Positions 62,024 to 64,000 of a DNA stretch of 64,000 bases are shown piece after piece. This DNA is from Cryptomeria japonica (lineage: Eukaryota; Streptophyta; Pinopsida; Cupressales; Cupressaceae). Below the pieces are notes generated by a model. That model saw only the letters and a program-made list of their open reading frames with translations. It ran no database searches and was not told the origin of the DNA. The stretch covers positions 831,748,160 to 831,812,159 of the forward strand of contig NC_081411.1 in the NCBI RefSeq assembly GCF_030272615.1, in the 5' to 3' direction. Numbering within the stretch: position 1 is the stretch's first letter; every line of letters starts with the position of its first letter. The translations under genes and the position numbers were made by a program.

Positions 62024-64000
62024 ACGCTCAAAGATTATCTTTTGAATCCGCCAGTTTTGATGCCACCAGTTCCAGATCAACCTTTGCTACTATACATATC
62101 AGCTACTCCAACAACACTAGGGGCACTCCTAGCACAACAAATTGCTGACGGCAAGGAAAAAGCAGCATACTATATCAGTCGCACACTGGTGGGATATGAG
62201 CTAAACTACACGCCAATCGAGCGTGCATGTCTCGCCGTGGTCTTTGCTTCACAGAAATTACAACATTACATGCTTACTCATAAGACTAAGTTAGTTGCGA
62301 GGATCGATCCATTGAAATACCTCCTCAATAAAGCAACACTTACTGGGCGGCTGGCCAAATGGATAATGATCCTTAGTGAATTCGACATCGAGTATGTGGA
62401 CAGAAAAGAAATAAAAGGACAAGCCATCGCAGATCAATTAGCAGATGCCCCCATGATTGATGATGTTCCTCTAAATTCAGAATTTCCAGATGAATCCATT
62501 TTAACAATATCATATGCAAAGCCATGGCAATTGTATTTTGACAGCTCATACACACAGCATGGGGCAGGAGCTGGTATTCTCTTTATAACTCCTCAAGGCG
62601 ATTCTATACCAAAATCATACCGCTTATCATTTCCTTGCACTAACAATATAGCAGAATATGAGGCATTAACAACAGGATTACGAATTGCAGTTCAGTGGAA
62701 GATCCAGGAACTTCATGTTTTTGGGGATTCCCAACTTGTCATCCGTCAAACAACTGATGATTACCAAACAAAAGATGAAAAATTACTGCCTTACAAGCAA
62801 ATGGTGGACGATTTGAAACAACAGTTCACAAAGATAGATTTTGAGCAGATACCAAGAGAGCAGAATCGTGCCGCAGATGCTATGGCTACAATTGCCTCAC
62901 TGATTGATCTACCTCAAAATGAGACCTGCTATGAGTTCTTGGTGGATAACCTTTTGGTTCCTTCATATGAGATTACTCCTACTGAAATGATATGTGTTGT
63001 TGGTCCCGAATCCCAGTTATATGGTTCCATTTTCACATACCTACATGACAATACTTTACCTCCCGATCTATCAAATAACCAACGTCGCACCTTCATTCGC
63101 CAATCCTCTCGATATGTCATTTTAGCTGATATCCTATACCGACGAGGTCTAGATGGCACTCTTCTTAGATGTTTAGAAAGTGATGAAGCTCAGATTGCAT
63201 TACGTGAAGTGCATGAAGGGATATGTGGTCCACATGCTAGTGGTTCTACCTTGGCCAAGAAACTCATTAGGACTGGATATTACTGGCCCAATATGGAAAA
63301 GGACTCATATCAGTTTGTCAAGAAATGTAAGCAATGTCAAATTCATGGAGACCTCATACATGCGCCAGCACAAGAATTACAACCACTTGTGTCTCCTTGG
63401 CCCTTTTGTCAGTGGGGACTCGATCTCATAGGCAAGATTCACCCTCCTTCTTCCAATGGTCATAAATTCATTATCACGGCCACAGAGTACTTCACAAAAT
63501 GGATTGAAGCCGTACCTCTCACACAAGTCACTGGAAAACAGATTGCAACCTTCATCCTTAACTATATCATATGCCGATATGGTATTCCTATTTCCATTAT
63601 TACTGATAATGGGCGTCCCTTGAAAAATCAGGATGTTCGTGAACTCTATGACCACTTCCATATTTCCCATTGTTTCTCCACACCATATTACCCCCAAGGT
63701 AATGGCCAAGCTGAGGCGTCTAATAAAACAATTCTTAAAATCCTCAAGAAGACAGTCGACGATGCTGACCGTAATTGGCATATCCAACTCAATCCTGCAC
63801 TTTGGGCCTACCGCACAAGTGTCCGTACACCTACAGGAGCTACACCCTATTCACTAGTCTATGGTTCTGAAGCCATCTTGCCTATTGAGGTCGAGTTACC
63901 TTCTTTACGGGTCTCTTTGCAAAACATCATCGCTGATGAAGACTACAGGGTCTCTCGCTTACAAGAACTAGAACTGCTGGATGAACGGAGACAAACTGCT
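62024..64000 (+). CDS. Tat RNase H, second (archaeal-type) RNase H and integrase, cut by the window end
   Basis: 659 codons open to the window edge, in frame with reverse transcriptase. The first RNase H continues through KEKAAYYISRTLVGYELNYT (62156). The second has the expected catalytic residues in YFDSSYTQHGAGAGI (62536), NIAEYEALTTGL (62648), VFGDSQLV (62719) and QNRAADAMA (62863). Integrase follows, with an HHCC-type region (LREVHEGICGPHASG, then KKCKQCQ) near 63200-63340. DDE residues lie in WGLDLIG (63415), ITDNGRPL (63599) and GNGQAEASN (63700). The integrase inserts the DNA copy into the chromosome. This half of the polyprotein looks undamaged. Confidence 0.9.

Larger units (their letters stand above)
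53660..64000 (+). mobile_element. Tat-lineage Gypsy retrotransposon, runs off the window
   Basis: 5' LTR, primer-binding site, a 2.3-kb leader, gag, protease, G-patch-like segment, reverse transcriptase, RNase H, second RNase H and integrase, in that order. The second RNase H between the first and integrase marks the Tat/Ogre lineage. It inserted into the reading frame ending at 53659. The 3' LTR lies outside the window. Confidence 0.93.

Overview
This is plant nuclear DNA from a large, repeat-choked genome. The only host gene I can support is a Shaker-family potassium channel of the AKT type (34726-40452, plus strand). Thirteen exons can be placed from splice sites and reading phase, and they join into an uninterrupted 827-codon frame. 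A broken tandem copy of its 5' part lies 4-6 kb upstream (28433-30690). The density of nested Gypsy/Tat and Copia/Sirevirus-like elements suits a gymnosperm-like genome, but that is a guess; the sequence does not name the species.

Nearly everything else is layered retrotransposon. Region 1-2956 is the 3' end of a decayed Copia element with its LTR. Region 3045-21453 is a minus-strand Tat-like Gypsy element that keeps gag and a protease remnant but has no room for reverse transcriptase or integrase. Its right LTR is split by a complete Copia (Sirevirus-like) element, 12470-21309, with a 5-bp target duplication (aagtt). That element is itself split by a solo Gypsy LTR, 15674-17351 (duplication gatat), whose removal restores the reading frame on either side. 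This makes three nested layers. Region 21454-28432 is a patchwork of Gypsy LTR pieces, one further solo LTR and microsatellites. Region 30691-34725 is mostly non-coding and ends in a tandem duplication just upstream of the channel gene.

Downstream of the channel, 40453-46680 holds two related LTR-plus-leader copies, one interrupted by an insertion with 101-bp tandem repeats, and a clean solo LTR (44477-45538, duplication cctac). Region 46681-53659 carries a promoter-like block with a degenerate repeat array, then a decayed retroelement reading frame split by a 5'-truncated LINE. From 53660 to the window end runs a Tat-lineage Gypsy element in the plus sense: 5' LTR, primer-binding site, a leader with 20-bp periodic arrays, then gag, protease, a G-patch-like segment, reverse transcriptase, RNase H, a second RNase H and integrase. 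From about 57560 onward it stays in one frame, broken only by stop codons.

Points most worth a second look: a perfect 17-bp inverted repeat that puts the polypurine tract and the 3' LTR edge in a loop; hairpins at one LTR position whose stems change sequence but keep pairing; a recurrent hairpin in the Gypsy LTRs; the 20-bp periodic leader arrays; two gag-bearing elements lacking pol, one with a long unrecognised accessory frame; and an AKT channel with three rather than five ankyrin repeats and one GC-AG intron.
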